64,000 nt of DNA from Paracoccus sp. S3-43 (GTDB taxonomy: Bacteria; Pseudomonadota; Alphaproteobacteria; Rhodobacterales; Rhodobacteraceae), in the NCBI RefSeq assembly GCF_029027965.1, contig NZ_CP119082.1:221001-285000 (forward strand), written 5' to 3'. Position 1 is the first letter of the stretch. Each line of letters starts with the position of its first letter. A program made the translations under genes and the position numbers. This document shows positions 38,084-44,665 of the stretch, one piece after another. Under the pieces are notes generated by a model. The model worked only from the letters and a program-made list of their open reading frames with translations. It did not search any database and had not been told where the DNA came from.

Positions 38084-38499
38084 AGGTTTTCTTCGATAAC
38101 TGCCTTGCGCCGGTCTATGCCGAGACGCTGAACGCGTTCATTCAGGGCGACGGCCATTCTGCCCATCATATCCGAGACGTTGCTGCGTTGCCGAACGGGC
38201 GTAAGTCGAAGGACTTGGAATGGATCGAGTTCTTGCGCCAAAGCCGGGATGTCTGGATATTCATCACCGGGGATGGGCGTGTGATGAAGAACCCGGCCGA
38301 GCGTGCAGCCCTGCGAACTGCCGGGCTTCATGGCTTCGTCCTCACGCCTGCCTATCAGAAGACGCCATTTAACCAGGTGGCGGCTCTGTTGATCTGGCGC
38401 TGGCCAGAGTTGGTAAAGGTCACGGATCTTCTATCTGCTCCGACCATGCACGAGATACCTGTGAAGATCGGGGCTAAGCTGCGGCCGCTTCCTCTTTAG
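38080..38499 (+). CDS. VapC45-type PIN-like toxin
   Basis: 139 aa. Acidic residues typical of a PIN-like nuclease are present: Asp in MKVFFDNCLAP, Asp in GRKSKDLEWIEFL, and Asp in WIFITGDGRVMKNPAERAAL. The family is a divergent PIN clan predicted to cleave RNA. It begins within the antitoxin stop (GTGAAGG; first codon GTG at 38080), the usual tight coupling. The pair probably stabilises the element in the chromosome. Confidence 0.75.
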   Translation: MKVFFDNCLAPVYAETLNAFIQGDGHSAHHIRDVAALPNGRKSKDLEWIEFLRQSRDVWIFITGDGRVMKNPAERAALRTAGLHGFVLTPAYQKTPFNQVAALLIWRWPELVKVTDLLSAPTMHEIPVKIGAKLRPLPL

Positions 38500-38592
38500 G
38501 AGAAGTCTCAAAATTGGAATGAATAGCTACGGTTTATCTATTAACTTGTGCCATCCTTATTCTTTACCGCTTTGCGATTTACCCATTACCTA

Positions 38593-39443
38593 GGTCATGT
38601 TGACAAATGGCGGAGCCAGATGCGGATCGAGGTGATGTCGATGAAGCCCAGGAAGCTCTCTGCGGTTTTGTCGTAGCGGGTGGCGACGCGGCGGGCATTC
38701 TTGAGCTTGTTGAAGCAGCGCTCGACGAGGTTGCGCAGCCGGTAAAGGGTTCGGTCCACGGCCACGCGCAGCTTGCGGGACTTTCGCATCGGGATCACCG
38801 GCACGACGTTGCGCGCCTCCATGGTTTCTCGAACCCTGTCAGAGTCATAGCCGCGATCCGCCAGCAGGACGGAGGGCTCTGGCAGGTTGTCGTCCATGAT
38901 GAGGTCAAAGCCCAGATAGTCCGATGTCTGGCCCGGCGTGATGTCCGACCTCATGGGCAGGCCTGCGCCATTGACGCGGAGGTGGATCTTTGTCGTGAAG
39001 CCACCTCGCGAACGGCCAAAACCCTGTCGCGGAGTCCCCCTTTAGCGCCCGCTGCCTGATGATGGGCGCGGACCACGGTGCTGTCGATCATCTGCAAGGC
39101 CGCTGGAACCACCCCGCTCTCGTTCAGGGCCTCCAGTATCCCTTCCCACAGCCCGGCCAGGGTCCAGCGCCGGAACTGGCGGTAGACCGACGACCACTTG
39201 CCGAACTCTTCCGGCAGGTCACGCCACGGCGAACCTGTGCGGGCTATCCAGAAAATCCCATCCAGAACAAGACGATGGTTCATGGGTTTGCGCCCGTTCG
39301 GTGCGCGGACGGCCAGAATGAAGCGTTCGTGAAACGCCCATTCCTCGTCAGACATCAGGTCTCGTGCCAAGCTGGTCTCCATCGCAGATACCAGCTTGAA
39401 TCACGTTCAGCACGTCCTGTGAATCCCTTTTGTCAACACGGCC
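38593..39443 (-). mobile_element. IS5-family (IS427-group-like) insertion, 851 bp
   Basis: End repeats read inward: GGTCATGTTGACAAATGG on the left, GGCCGTGTTGACAAAAGG on the right. TA is duplicated at 38591-38592 and 39444-39445, and the empty site would read CTAG. It interrupts no gene: it lies between the toxin stop and the small membrane protein, whose TAG stop is the target itself. Confidence 0.85.
38595..39382 (-). CDS. IS5-family transposase, two frames joined by -1 frameshift
   Basis: The upstream frame (39382-38951, 143 aa) starts METSLARDLMSDEEWAFHER and carries the first catalytic Asp in MIDSTVVRAHHQ. The downstream frame (to 38595, from about 39040) carries LADRGYDSDRVRE and the C-terminal YRLRNLVERCFNKLKNARRV with the Glu. 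They join at a run AAAGGGGG near 39040: slipping back one base turns KGGLRDR into KGGTPRQGFGRSRGGFTTK, the normal IS5 text. This is a programmed frameshift rather than damage. Confidence 0.85.
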
Positions 39444-39757
39444 TAGCCTGCGATGGTAAGAATGGCTGTAATCAACTTTCCAACGTGATCGCCGAAAACT
39501 GTCGGTGCTGCGTAGCTGCCAATCATGGCGCCTATGAGCAGAACAAATAGAAAAACCAACAAGATCAGTGCAATAGTCAGTGACGGGTCAGAGCATCCAA
39601 TAAGTCGGCCGACCGGTCCCTGTTGGACCAGCAAGAGCTGCAATTCATGGCCTTTGGCGCGTGCGTCTCTTCGCTCGTCCGGAGATTCGAATGACTCAGC
39701 TTCGGCAGTGGGACTCGGCTTCCGGTCAATTTCGAATCGTTGGTCTTCCTCGCTCAT
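39443..39757 (-). CDS. Small membrane protein overlapping a Panacea antitoxin gene
   Basis: 104 aa. A charged N-terminal half (to about residue 58) precedes one strong membrane segment LTIALILLVFLFVLLIGAMI and a second weaker hydrophobic stretch at the C-terminus. No family recognised. Its start lies 32 bases inside the Panacea-domain gene on the same strand, so the two are made together. That arrangement is what a toxin partner of a Panacea antitoxin would show; this is inference. Confidence 0.55.
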   Translation of the reverse strand: MSEEDQRFEIDRKPSPTAEAESFESPDERRDARAKGHELQLLLVQQGPVGRLIGCSDPSLTIALILLVFLFVLLIGAMIGSYAAPTVFGDHVGKLITAILTIAG

Positions 39758-40277
39758 TCTCTGCCTGTGCTACCAGCGACGCCTGCCCTGTATTGTTAGC
39801 AAGTTTCGTAAACTCTTCAAAGATATACTCATCGGGAATATTCGTGTGGAAGGGTACAGAAAAGTTGTGGTCCATGGCCACACGATACCAAGGTGTTCCC
39901 TGTTTGTGTGTCAGGTCCGACAGTGCAAAGCTGGACATGTGGCCGTAGCGACTCCAGATCCAGTGGATCAAGGATTCTACGTTGACATCATCAATCGCAT
40001 CTGGTGCTGCAAAAGGGCCAGAAGACTGTGGCGTAAGTATTGGAGCACGCCCGAACACCTTCAAGGTTTTGTAAAGGCTTGAAAATACTGGGCCATGCCG
40101 CCAAATTTCAGGGCCTTCGGTCGTCAGTCTAAGGCCTTTAAGGCCATACTGCTGTAGCCACCACCCGTAAGAGCAGTAGACCAGCTTTTGAAGCTTCATA
40201 TGCTCAATGCCGACGCCCTTGGCATACTCGGTGATAAATGCGTTCGCTACTGCGAGCGGAGTGAACGGGACTGGCAT
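39726..40277 (-). CDS. Panacea-domain (DUF4065/SocA-like) protein, probable antitoxin
   Basis: 183 aa from ATG 40277 with AGGAGG 10 nt upstream. The conserved core is VANAFITEYAKGVGIEHMKL followed by QKLVYCSYGWWLQQYG, with a later GPEIWRHGPVFSSLYKTLK, as in SocA/GepA-like proteins. This domain is a promiscuous antitoxin fold known to neutralise varied toxins, including membrane-acting peptides. It leads the overlapping small membrane protein. Confidence 0.75.
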   Translation of the reverse strand: MPVPFTPLAVANAFITEYAKGVGIEHMKLQKLVYCSYGWWLQQYGLKGLRLTTEGPEIWRHGPVFSSLYKTLKVFGRAPILTPQSSGPFAAPDAIDDVNVESLIHWIWSRYGHMSSFALSDLTHKQGTPWYRVAMDHNFSVPFHTNIPDEYIFEEFTKLANNTGQASLVAQAENERGRPTIRN

Positions 40278-40324
40278 GACAGACGTTCCTCCTTCGTTCG
40301 TTCCTAGGCATATATAGGTCGCGA

Positions 40325-40373
40325 CTGTCAATATTCCATGAAACGGCGCGAAGCCATAGAAAAATATTGACAG
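40325..40373. promoter_or_regulatory. 11-bp perfect inverted repeat upstream of the Panacea gene
   Basis: CTGTCAATATT (40325-40335) and AATATTGACAG (40363-40373) with 27 bp between. Each arm contains TTGACA facing outward, so they may be paired -35 boxes or an operator. It lies 48-96 bp upstream of the Panacea start. Confidence 0.5.
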
Positions 40374-40543
40374 GTTGGCGAGGAAGAACCTCTGCGAGTC
40401 ACACACCTTGATCTGGTGAGGTCAAGAGGCGGGCGCTGCGGCTGTTACTGTAGCAGGAAATGCAATTTGGCAGCGTTACACTTCTGGCCCGCCGGTTTGC
40501 CCTGCCTGTGCTGGGTGCAGCCGGGCCGATGATGTGTGCCAGA

Positions 40544-40954
40544 TCAGTCGCGGGCGGGGGGCAGTTTCGTTGATACGTGACCGCTGCGGGCAATCTCGGC
40601 CAGCTGCTCATAGAAGGCCGCTTGGGCAAGGCGTGCGGCGTTCGATTTGCGGCCTCGGATCAGGCGGGCGCCCAGCAGCAGGAAGCGGGCGGCGGCTTCG
40701 CGGATCCAGGTCGGCGCGGTCTCGGGCGTCTCGGCCGAAGGCGGCAACGGCTCGACTACGATGCTCATGCGTTCTTCAAGCACCTGGCGGATGAACTCGG
40801 GCCGGGTGGGTTCAGGGTCCAGCTTGGCGCGTTCGGCGTCGATCTGCGCCAGTAGGTCGGGTTGTAAACGTACTTGGATGGGCGTTCCCTTGCCCGTGGG
40901 GGCAGGGCCGCGTTTCCCTTTCCGTGGATGCACAGTTTTTTCTTGCTCGACCAT
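40544..40954 (-). CDS. Ribbon-helix-helix DNA-binding protein
   Basis: 136 aa. A basic N-terminus (HPRKGKRGPAPTGKG) is followed by a CopG-like ribbon-helix-helix IQVRLQPDLLAQIDAERAKL and a helical C-terminal part of unknown role. It is divergent from the 62-aa gene at 41045 and may control the shared 90-bp region. No clear ribosome-binding site is visible before ATG 40954. Confidence 0.65.
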   Translation of the reverse strand: MVEQEKTVHPRKGKRGPAPTGKGTPIQVRLQPDLLAQIDAERAKLDPEPTRPEFIRQVLEERMSIVVEPLPPSAETPETAPTWIREAAARFLLLGARLIRGRKSNAARLAQAAFYEQLAEIARSGHVSTKLPPARD

Positions 40955-41044
40955 ATCAACGCTGGTACCACAGTAAGCGGGCCGAAGGAAAGTTGCACCT
41001 CGCCTTCGACCCTAACCGAAACCCGATCTTATGGGAGATCGAGA

Positions 41045-41233
41045 ATGGCTATGCATTGCCATATCACCCCCGGCTTGCCCGTGGAAACCCTTGCCGAAAT
41101 CCATGACGCCCTGACGCTGGCGCTGGACGCCTCGGAGCGGCCGCACAGCTATACCCAAGCCGAGCGCGAGGCGCGGTCCTATGTCCGCTCTGCCCTGCGC
41201 CGCACGGAACGCCTGATGGGGGTGCCCCAATGA
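41045..41233 (+). CDS. Small hypothetical protein, 62 aa
   Basis: Starts MAMHCHITPGLPVETLAEIH behind GGGAGATCGAG. Rich in Arg/Glu at its C-terminal half. The stop overlaps the next start (ATGA at 41230), so it opens a three-gene coupled set. No family recognised. Confidence 0.6.
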   Translation: MAMHCHITPGLPVETLAEIHDALTLALDASERPHSYTQAEREARSYVRSALRRTERLMGVPQ

Positions 41234-41592
41234 ACCGCCGCGCCTTCCTTGTGGCCGCGCCGACTGTCGTTGCTGCGCCCGGCTTCGCTGCGGTTCCCGA
41301 AGCTACCCCGATCATGAAGCTGTTCCGTGAATGGCAGATGCTGCGGATCGAGGAACAGCGTCTATATGACATCGGCGCTGGCGTCACCGCCAAGGATGCC
41401 GCCACGGCTCGCGTGAGTGCGAAAGAGGACGAGCTGCGGGCGGCGCCCGCAACAACTCCGCTTGACTGGACTGCCAAGGTTTCGGCCATCGCGGATTTTG
41501 GAATGCTGAGCATGGGCGAGGACCAGGACAAAGGGCTGTGGGACGAAGCCCGCGCGCTTATCGGTGTCCCCGGCTTCATGGTGGCATCATGA
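41230..41592 (+). CDS. Small exported protein, paralogue 1
   Basis: 120 aa. N-terminus MNRRAFLVAAPTVVAAPGFA looks like a twin-arginine-like or short Sec signal. The mature part has PIMKLFREWQ and a predicted helical hairpin. The next gene starts in its stop codon and has the same plan (MNRRA signal, then P-V-M-x-LFRQWQ), so the two are tandem paralogues. Function unknown; its place in the phage-derived element suggests an accessory or lysis-related role, but this is a guess. Confidence 0.7.
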   Translation: MNRRAFLVAAPTVVAAPGFAAVPEATPIMKLFREWQMLRIEEQRLYDIGAGVTAKDAATARVSAKEDELRAAPATTPLDWTAKVSAIADFGMLSMGEDQDKGLWDEARALIGVPGFMVAS

Positions 41593-41945
41593 ACCGGCGT
41601 GCGGTTCTGGCGGGCTTCCCTGCCGCCGTGCTGAGTGTCAGCGGCGCGCAGGCGCAGGAAACGCAAAGCCCGGTGATGGCACTGTTTCGCCAATGGCAGG
41701 CGGTCCATGCTTTCGTTGAAGGGCCTGGGACGCGTGGCTGGTCAGATGAACGGTTGGCGCCATTTCATGCGGAGGTCCAGGACCTGGTCGAGAGAATGGT
41801 CGCGACCTCGGCGCTAGATGCGGCAGATGTCTGTGCCAAGCTGACTGCATTCACCTTTGGCGGGCGGCACTTTGCAGACGACAACGGCCGGCTATCCGCG
41901 ACAATCTTGCGGGAGGCTATGCAATGGGTCTCTGAACCTCGGTAG
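41589..41945 (+). CDS. Small exported protein, paralogue 2
   Basis: 118 aa from ATG 41589, overlapping the preceding stop. Signal MNRRAVLAGFPAAVLSVSGA QAQ followed by SPVMALFRQWQAVHAF. It resembles the upstream gene at the signal and at the LFR-WQ helix but diverges later. No catalytic motif seen. Confidence 0.7.
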   Translation: MNRRAVLAGFPAAVLSVSGAQAQETQSPVMALFRQWQAVHAFVEGPGTRGWSDERLAPFHAEVQDLVERMVATSALDAADVCAKLTAFTFGGRHFADDNGRLSATILREAMQWVSEPR

Positions 41946-41997
41946 TTGACGCAGCTAAGGTGTGCCGCTAGAGTGTGCATCACTGATGGAGGTTTTG

Positions 41998-42423
41998 ATG
42001 CTGGTTATCACAGACTTTTCGGAAAAGTTGGGCATATCGAGGCATGATGCAGACAACTGGCGGAAGCGCGTCGGGTTGCTGACGGAGTATAAGCCGACCG
42101 TCGCGGGCCGCGCCCAGGAATACAGCCGCGATAACGTGCTCGAACTGGCGGGAACGGCCGCATTTGTCAGAAGCGGAATGCCGCCGAAGTCGGCCATCGC
42201 CCTGGCAAATGCGCTGATCCGCAGCAGCAAAGTAGGGGATGTGCGAGACTGGGTGGTTTTCCCGGCTGGCGACTTCTCTACGGGCGTCGCGACCAACGAT
42301 CCAACGACCGAGACGCTTAAGGATATGGCCGCGAAGTCAACCACGGGTGCTGTGGTTGCTATTCCGCAGCGGCAGATTGTGGACCGTGTTGATGCGCTGT
42401 TCCGTGAGCTGGGCGAGGTCTAA
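41998..42423 (+). CDS. HTH protein of MerR-like type
   Basis: 141 aa from ATG 41998, with GGAGG 5 nt upstream. The N-terminal ITDFSEKLGISRHDADNWRK and YSRDNVLELAGTAAFVRSGM resemble a MerR-type DNA-binding half. The C-terminal part (about 90-141) is unassigned. It is followed 3 bp later by a 74-aa gene. It may be an element regulator. Confidence 0.6.
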   Translation: MLVITDFSEKLGISRHDADNWRKRVGLLTEYKPTVAGRAQEYSRDNVLELAGTAAFVRSGMPPKSAIALANALIRSSKVGDVRDWVVFPAGDFSTGVATNDPTTETLKDMAAKSTTGAVVAIPQRQIVDRVDALFRELGEV

Positions 42424-42426
42424 GTT

Positions 42427-42651
42427 ATGGTCAGAACTAAAGCGGTTGAGTTTGGACATTATGTTGGGCGTGTAGAGTTCTTCACGCTCGACGAGACGGT
42501 CCTACAGTCGGAGGATGAGCGCGTGTTTCGCCGCGACTTGTACGCCGCCGATGAAACGCAGCCCAACGGTATGAGGCTCATCAAGCGCGGCGACCTTTAT
42601 CGCTATCGAGTCAACGGCAATACTTTGCCGCTGCCTTTTCACTTCACCTGA
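42427..42651 (+). CDS. Small hypothetical protein, 74 aa
   Basis: Starts MVRTKAVEFGHYVGRVEFFT. Mixed charge, no membrane segment, no family recognised. It lies 3 bp after the MerR-like gene and 23 bp before the excisionase-like gene, so it belongs to the same transcript. Confidence 0.55.
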   Translation: MVRTKAVEFGHYVGRVEFFTLDETVLQSEDERVFRRDLYAADETQPNGMRLIKRGDLYRYRVNGNTLPLPFHFT

Positions 42652-42674
42652 TCTCGCTGGCTTAGGTAGCACCT

Positions 42675-43025
42675 ATGGAGAACGCTTCCATCTTGCCGGC
42701 CTATGTCTTGCCCGCCGACCTCGCCGCGCACTTCGGGGTGCCGGAACGTACAGTCCGCGCCAAGCTGCGGACGCTAGGGGCCTATGGCACCCTTGGCAAC
42801 CGTATGGTGGTTTTCCCGCACCATGTCGAAATGCTCACGGAGGCGATGACATGCCCCTCAGGCTCAAGAAGCGCGGCAGATACTGGCACATCAGCGGCAC
42901 CGTCGCCGGGCGGGAGCTACGTCGATCTACAGGCACGTCTGACAAGACAATCGCGGAAAGGATCCGGGCGGAAGCGGAAGCAGCTGAATGGAAGCGGCAC
43001 CTCGACGGGCCGCACGCCCATGTAA
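42675..43025 (+). CDS. Excisionase-like HTH protein overlapping the integrase
   Basis: 116 aa. N-terminal HTH YVLPADLAAHFGVPERTVRA (about residues 10-29), followed by a basic, Ser/Gly/Lys-rich tail. Small HTH proteins directly before phage integrases often act as excisionase. The coding region continues 175 bp into the integrase gene in another frame. The tail lacks hydrophobic pattern; the true stop at 43023-43025 is the first in frame. Confidence 0.6.
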   Translation: MENASILPAYVLPADLAAHFGVPERTVRAKLRTLGAYGTLGNRMVVFPHHVEMLTEAMTCPSGSRSAADTGTSAAPSPGGSYVDLQARLTRQSRKGSGRKRKQLNGSGTSTGRTPM

Positions 43026-43867
43026 CCTTTGCGCAGGCTGCGTTGGCTTATCTGGAAGCTGAAAAGTCTGATCGCTTCATTGCTCCGATCGCGGCGCATT
43101 GGAAGGATACAGCCTTGCGCAATATTACGGCCGAAGCCGTCCGTCAGTCGGCATTCAAGCTATATCCCAACGCCAAGGGCGCGACCCGCAACAGGCAGGT
43201 GATCGTGCCGACACAGGCCATCATCAACCACGCGGCTGGACTGAACTGGTGCAGCCCAATGAAGGTGAAGCGCTTCCCGGTGGAGGTGAAGGTCAAGCAG
43301 ATCGTCACGCCCGGATGGGCCGCAGCCTTCGCGACCCATGCATCACCTCACCTGGGTGCATTGTGCTTTCTGATGCTTGGGACAGGCGCACGGATCAGCC
43401 AGGCGCTGGCTATCCAGTGGCGACACATCGACTTGGAGAAGCGCGAGGCGCGTATTCCGATGAGCCGGAAGAACCATGAGGAGCATGTAGCCCACCTGCC
43501 TCAGCAGGTTACCGATGCCCTAGAGAGCATCCCTAGCAGCCGTCACCCGGACGAGTACGTCTTCGGATATGTTGGCCGGGATAGCGTCACCCAGCCGTGG
43601 AAGAACGCTATCAAGCGCGCGCAGCTGCCGTACCGAAGCCCTCATTGCTGCCGCCACGGGTTCGCCACACTGATGCTGCGCGCTGGTTTCGACGTAAAGA
43701 CGGTCGCAGCGCGGGGAGGATGGAAGGACGCTTCGGTGGTGCTGCGGACCTATGCCCACGCCATCGAAGATCGCACCGTAACCGATGCTGTATTTCGCAC
43801 AAATTCTGCACAAACTGCCGCAGGAAAAGTGCTAGATATTAGAAATAAAAGGAGAAAAAAAGGATGA
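42851..43867 (+). CDS. int: Tyrosine integrase
   Basis: 338 aa. An N-terminal arm and core-binding part (about 1-150) precede the catalytic domain with Arg in GTGARISQALAIQWR, HCCRHGFATLM (H-x-x-R), Trp in ARGGWKDASVV, and Tyr in LRTYAHA. It would recombine the 33-bp site in the serC leader. Its stop lies 5 bp before the right boundary repeat, the usual int-att arrangement. The start at 42851 overlaps the excisionase-like gene. Confidence 0.92.
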   Translation: MPLRLKKRGRYWHISGTVAGRELRRSTGTSDKTIAERIRAEAEAAEWKRHLDGPHAHVTFAQAALAYLEAEKSDRFIAPIAAHWKDTALRNITAEAVRQSAFKLYPNAKGATRNRQVIVPTQAIINHAAGLNWCSPMKVKRFPVEVKVKQIVTPGWAAAFATHASPHLGALCFLMLGTGARISQALAIQWRHIDLEKREARIPMSRKNHEEHVAHLPQQVTDALESIPSSRHPDEYVFGYVGRDSVTQPWKNAIKRAQLPYRSPHCCRHGFATLMLRAGFDVKTVAARGGWKDASVVLRTYAHAIEDRTVTDAVFRTNSAQTAAGKVLDIRNKRRKKG

Positions 43868-43872
43868 ACGCG

Positions 43873-43905
43873 GCCCTTCGTTGGGGAAGGGTGTCCCGCC
43901 GCCGG
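43873..43905. repeat. Boundary repeat (attR-like) of the inserted element, 33 bp
   Basis: Second copy of the 33-bp repeat at 33880-33912. The right flank continues into the native promoter and yggS, which would have been directly upstream of serC before insertion. Confidence 0.9.
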
Positions 43906-43933
43906 ACATACGCGGGGCTGCCGCGTTTCGCAA
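43905..43933 (-). promoter_or_regulatory. Native serC promoter, now cut off from serC
   Basis: On the minus strand TTGCGA (43933-43928), 17-bp spacer, TATGTC (43910-43905), abutting the boundary repeat. It would now send a transcript leftward into the 3' end of the integrase. Confidence 0.55.
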
Positions 43934-43941
43934 GCGGGAAA

Positions 43942-44595
43942 TCAGCCGTAGTCGCGGGCGCCGAAGATGGCGGAACCGACGCGCACATGGGTGGCGCCCT
44001 CCGCGATCGCCGCCTCGAAATCCGCGCTCATCCCCATGGAGAGATTCGGCAGATCGTGATCGGCGGCCAGGCGGCGCAGCAGGCGGAAATGGGGCAGGGG
44101 ATCGGCGCCCTCGGGCGGGATGCACATCAACCCTTGGGGCGACAGGCCCAGATCGCGGCAGGAGGACAGGAAGACCGGCAGTTCGTCGGCCAGGATCCCG
44201 GCCTTTTGCGGCTCGTCCCCGGTGTTGACCTGGATGAACAGCTGCGGGCTGCGGCCCCCGCCTGCGATCTGCTGGGCCAGCTTGCGGGCCAGGGTCATCC
44301 GGTCCAGCGTGTGGATGGCGTCGAACAGCTCGACCGCAGCCTTGGCCTTGTTGGATTGCAGCGGGCCGATCATGTGCAGTTCGACGCCGGGATAGGCGGC
44401 GCGCCAGCCGGGCCACTTGCCCTGCGCCTCCTGCACATAGTTTTCGCCAAAGACGCGCTGACCCGCGTCCAGCACGGCCGTCACCCGGTCCGCAGGCTGC
44501 ACCTTGCTGACGGCGATCAGCGTGACGCTGCCGGGCGCGCGACCGGCCCGTTCCTCGGCCGCACTGATGCGGCGCTTGATGTCATCCAGTCCCAT
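43942..44595 (-). CDS. yggS: YggS-type PLP homeostasis protein
   Basis: 217 aa from ATG 44595 (MGLDDIKRRISAAEERAG). PLP Lys in TLIAVSKVQPADRV; FGENYVQEAQGKW, HMIGPLQSNKAK and LSMGMSADFEAAI are conserved. It is a fold-type III PLP-binding protein without known catalysis that buffers vitamin B6 and amino-acid pools. It was the upstream neighbour of the serC-serA operon before the element inserted, and serC is itself PLP-dependent. Confidence 0.94.
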   Translation of the reverse strand: MGLDDIKRRISAAEERAGRAPGSVTLIAVSKVQPADRVTAVLDAGQRVFGENYVQEAQGKWPGWRAAYPGVELHMIGPLQSNKAKAAVELFDAIHTLDRMTLARKLAQQIAGGGRSPQLFIQVNTGDEPQKAGILADELPVFLSSCRDLGLSPQGLMCIPPEGADPLPHFRLLRRLAADHDLPNLSMGMSADFEAAIAEGATHVRVGSAIFGARDYG

Positions 44596-44616
44596 GATGC
44601 GACCAGACAAAAAGAA

Positions 44617-44641
44617 AAGAGCGGGCGCAAGGCCCGCTCTT
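44617..44641 (-). terminator. Rho-independent terminator of the porin gene
   Basis: 10-bp perfect stem AAGAGCGGGC/GCCCGCTCTT, 5-nt loop, followed on the minus strand by TTCTTTTTG. It lies 24 bp past the porin stop. Confidence 0.85.
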
Positions 44642-44665
44642 GAGTTTGACGTCCGATCTTGTGGA

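Larger units (their letters stand above)
33880..43905 (+). mobile_element. Integrated phage-derived element or satellite, about 10 kb
   Basis: It is bounded by 33-bp direct repeats and ends in a tyrosine integrase next to the right repeat. It carries a phage replication initiator, prohead protease, major capsid gene, toxin-antitoxin pairs, small regulators and an excisionase-like gene. Several stretches (38.5 kb, 39.5-40.4 kb) are visibly more AT-rich than the flanks. Terminase, portal and tail genes are not seen, so it is a remnant or a satellite. It carries a secondary IS5-family insertion. Confidence 0.88.

Noticed and set aside
38951..39050. Apparent frameshift mutation in the IS5-family transposase
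   Set aside because: The break is at an AAAGGGGG slippery run and the family normally uses two overlapping frames.
40399..40629. Minus-strand frame downstream of the ribbon-helix-helix gene
   Set aside because: Overlaps that gene in another frame and lacks a start signal; the 170-bp gap after it shows nothing firm.
33880..43905. tRNA gene as integration target
   Set aside because: No cloverleaf-like sequence at either boundary; both copies fold as the serC-leader hairpin.
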